Assembly (NCBI GenBank): GCA_900319835.1
Contig: ONPY01000108.1
Coordinates: 1-6,090 of the forward strand
From: an uncultured Eubacteriales bacterium
GTDB lineage: Bacteria; Bacillota_A; Clostridia; Oscillospirales; Oscillospiraceae
Length of the DNA stretch: 6,090 nucleotides
Direction: 5' to 3'
Numbering within the stretch: position 1 is the stretch's first letter; each line of letters starts with the position of its first letter. The notes beneath the pieces were generated by a model. It was not told the DNA's origin, did not search any database, and saw only the letters and a program-made list of their open reading frames with translations. The translations under genes were made by a program, and so were the position numbers. Below are positions 5,102-6,090 of the stretch, in pieces.

Positions 5102-6090
5102 ATGGCACATAAAAGAGACTACAAACCCGAGGATATCGCCTTTCCAAATCAGGTCATCACGGAGTCAGAGCTGGTCCAGGAAATGCAGACCAGCTACATC
5201 GACTACGCCATGTCCGTCATCGTGGGCCGGGCCCTGCCCGACGTGCGCGACGGCTTAAAGCCCGTGCACCGGCGCATCCTCTACACCCTGTACGAGGACG
5301 GCCTGACCTCCGACAAGCCCTTTAAGAAGTCCGCCACCTGCGTGGGCGACGTGCTGGGCCGGTACCACCCCCACGGGGACGCCTCGGTCTATGACGCTCT
5401 GGTCCGGCTGGCCCAGGACTTCTCCATGCGCTATCCCCTCATCGACGGCCACGGCAACTTCGGCTCCGTGGACGGCGACCCCCCGGCGGCCTACCGTTAC
5501 ACCGAGGCCCGCATGAGCCGCATCTCCAATGAGATGCTGCGGGACATCGACAAGGAGACCGTGGACTGGGACCCCAACTTTGACGAAAGCCGCAAGGAGC
5601 CCCGTGTGCTGCCCAGCCGCTTCCCCAACCTGCTGGTCAACGGCTCAAGCGGCATCGCCGTCGGCATGGCCACCAACATCCCGCCCCACAACCTCACCGA
5701 GGTCATCAACGCGTGCATCTGCGTGCTGGAAAACCCGGAGGCGGAGCTGAGCGACCTCATGCGCTATATCCAGGGGCCGGACTTCCCCACCCGGGGCATC
5801 ATCATGGGCCGCAGCGGCATCCGCGCGGCCTACGCCACCGGCAAGGGCAAGATCGTGGTGCGCGCCAGGGCGGAATTTGAGGAATTCAACCGCGACCGCA
5901 CCCGCATCATCGTCACCGAGCTGCCCTATCAGGTGAACAAGCGCCAGCTCATCAAGAACATCGCCGACCAGGTGCGGGAAAAGAAGCTGGAGGGCATCTC
6001 CGACCTGCGGGACGAGACCGACCGCAACGGCATGCGCATCGTCATCGAGCTCAAGCGGGACGCCAATCCCCAGGTGGTGCTCAACCGCCT
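5102..6090 (+). CDS. gyrA: DNA gyrase subunit A, N-terminal part
   Basis: The first 329 codons of gyrase A, truncated by the right window edge. GyrA holds the DNA-cleaving tyrosine and forms the breakage-reunion core with GyrB. Seen directly: [21 protein letters not shown] (31-51), KPVHRRILY (53-61), the winged-helix recognition segment [18 protein letters not shown] (88-105), and the catalytic Tyr at 133 in [10 protein letters not shown], equivalent to E. coli Y122. [27 protein letters not shown] (about 174-200) and the TELPYQVNK strand follow in the tower region. Position 94, equivalent to E. coli S83, is Ala; position 98, equivalent to D87, is Asp. The start ATG 5102 follows a strong ribosome site. 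The C-terminal beta-pinwheel domain that distinguishes GyrA from ParC is outside the window, but adjacency to gyrB and sequence match favour GyrA. Confidence 0.95.
   Translation, partial: MAHKRDYKPEDIAFPNQVITESELVQEMQTSYIDYAMSVIVGRALPDVRDGLKPVHRRILYTLYEDGLTSDKPFKKSATCVGDVLGRYHPHGDASVYDALVRLAQDFSMRYPLIDGHGNFGSVDGDPPAAYRYTEARMSRISNEMLRDIDKETVDWDPNFDESRKEPRVLPSRFPNLLVNGSSGIAVGMATNIPPHNLTEVINACICVLENPEAELSDLMRYIQGPDFPTRGIIMGRSGIRAAYATGKGKIVVRARAEFEEFNRDRTRIIVTELPYQVNKRQLIKNIADQVREKKLEGISDLRDETDRNGMRIVIELKRDANPQVVLNR

Overview
The window carries the conserved origin-proximal replication and repair cluster typical of Firmicutes, all on the + strand: the 3' end of dnaN, yaaA (S4 domain), recF, remB (DUF370, yaaB position), gyrB and the 5' two-thirds of the GyrA N-terminal region. 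The host genes are GC-rich with strongly G/C third positions. Protein style and the families of interspersed palindromes suggest a gut-type Clostridia, probably Oscillospiraceae/Ruminococcaceae (Oscillibacter/Flavonifractor-like). That placement is recall and inference, not a database result.

Layout: dnaN C-terminus (1-276); cassette 1 (about 282-761) with a 94-residue single-domain GIY-YIG nuclease gene between palindromic inverted repeats; yaaA (785-997), recF (994-2094) and remB (2094-2351), joined by 4-bp and 1-bp overlaps; cassette 2 (about 2366-2886), a diverged relative of cassette 1 with the same architecture; gyrB (2924-4861); a 240-bp gap holding three copies of an unrelated two-hairpin repeat; gyrA (5102 to the window edge). 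No RNA gene, CRISPR array or convincing rho-independent terminator was seen.

The housekeeping genes act together at the replication fork: DnaN is the sliding clamp, RecF loads the recombinase at gaps, and GyrB plus GyrA form gyrase. RemB is a DUF370 regulator that usually accompanies this cluster.

The most unusual content is the pair of GIY-YIG cassettes. Each has a lower-GC nuclease gene, left repeats and an inverted right repeat. Each repeat is itself a bulged hairpin (ATTGC arm, asymmetric internal loop, CCAGTG stem). The two nuclease genes are only about 83% identical in DNA, with mostly silent differences, yet their right-end repeats are identical over 43 nt. This looks like a REP/REPIN-like repeat family associated with a GIY-YIG nuclease, analogous in layout to REP-associated transposases (RAYTs); mobility is inferred, not shown. 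Secondary points are an Ala at the quinolone-contact position of GyrA, a Trp at the GyrB position equivalent to E. coli K447, and covarying hairpins in the gyrB-gyrA gap.
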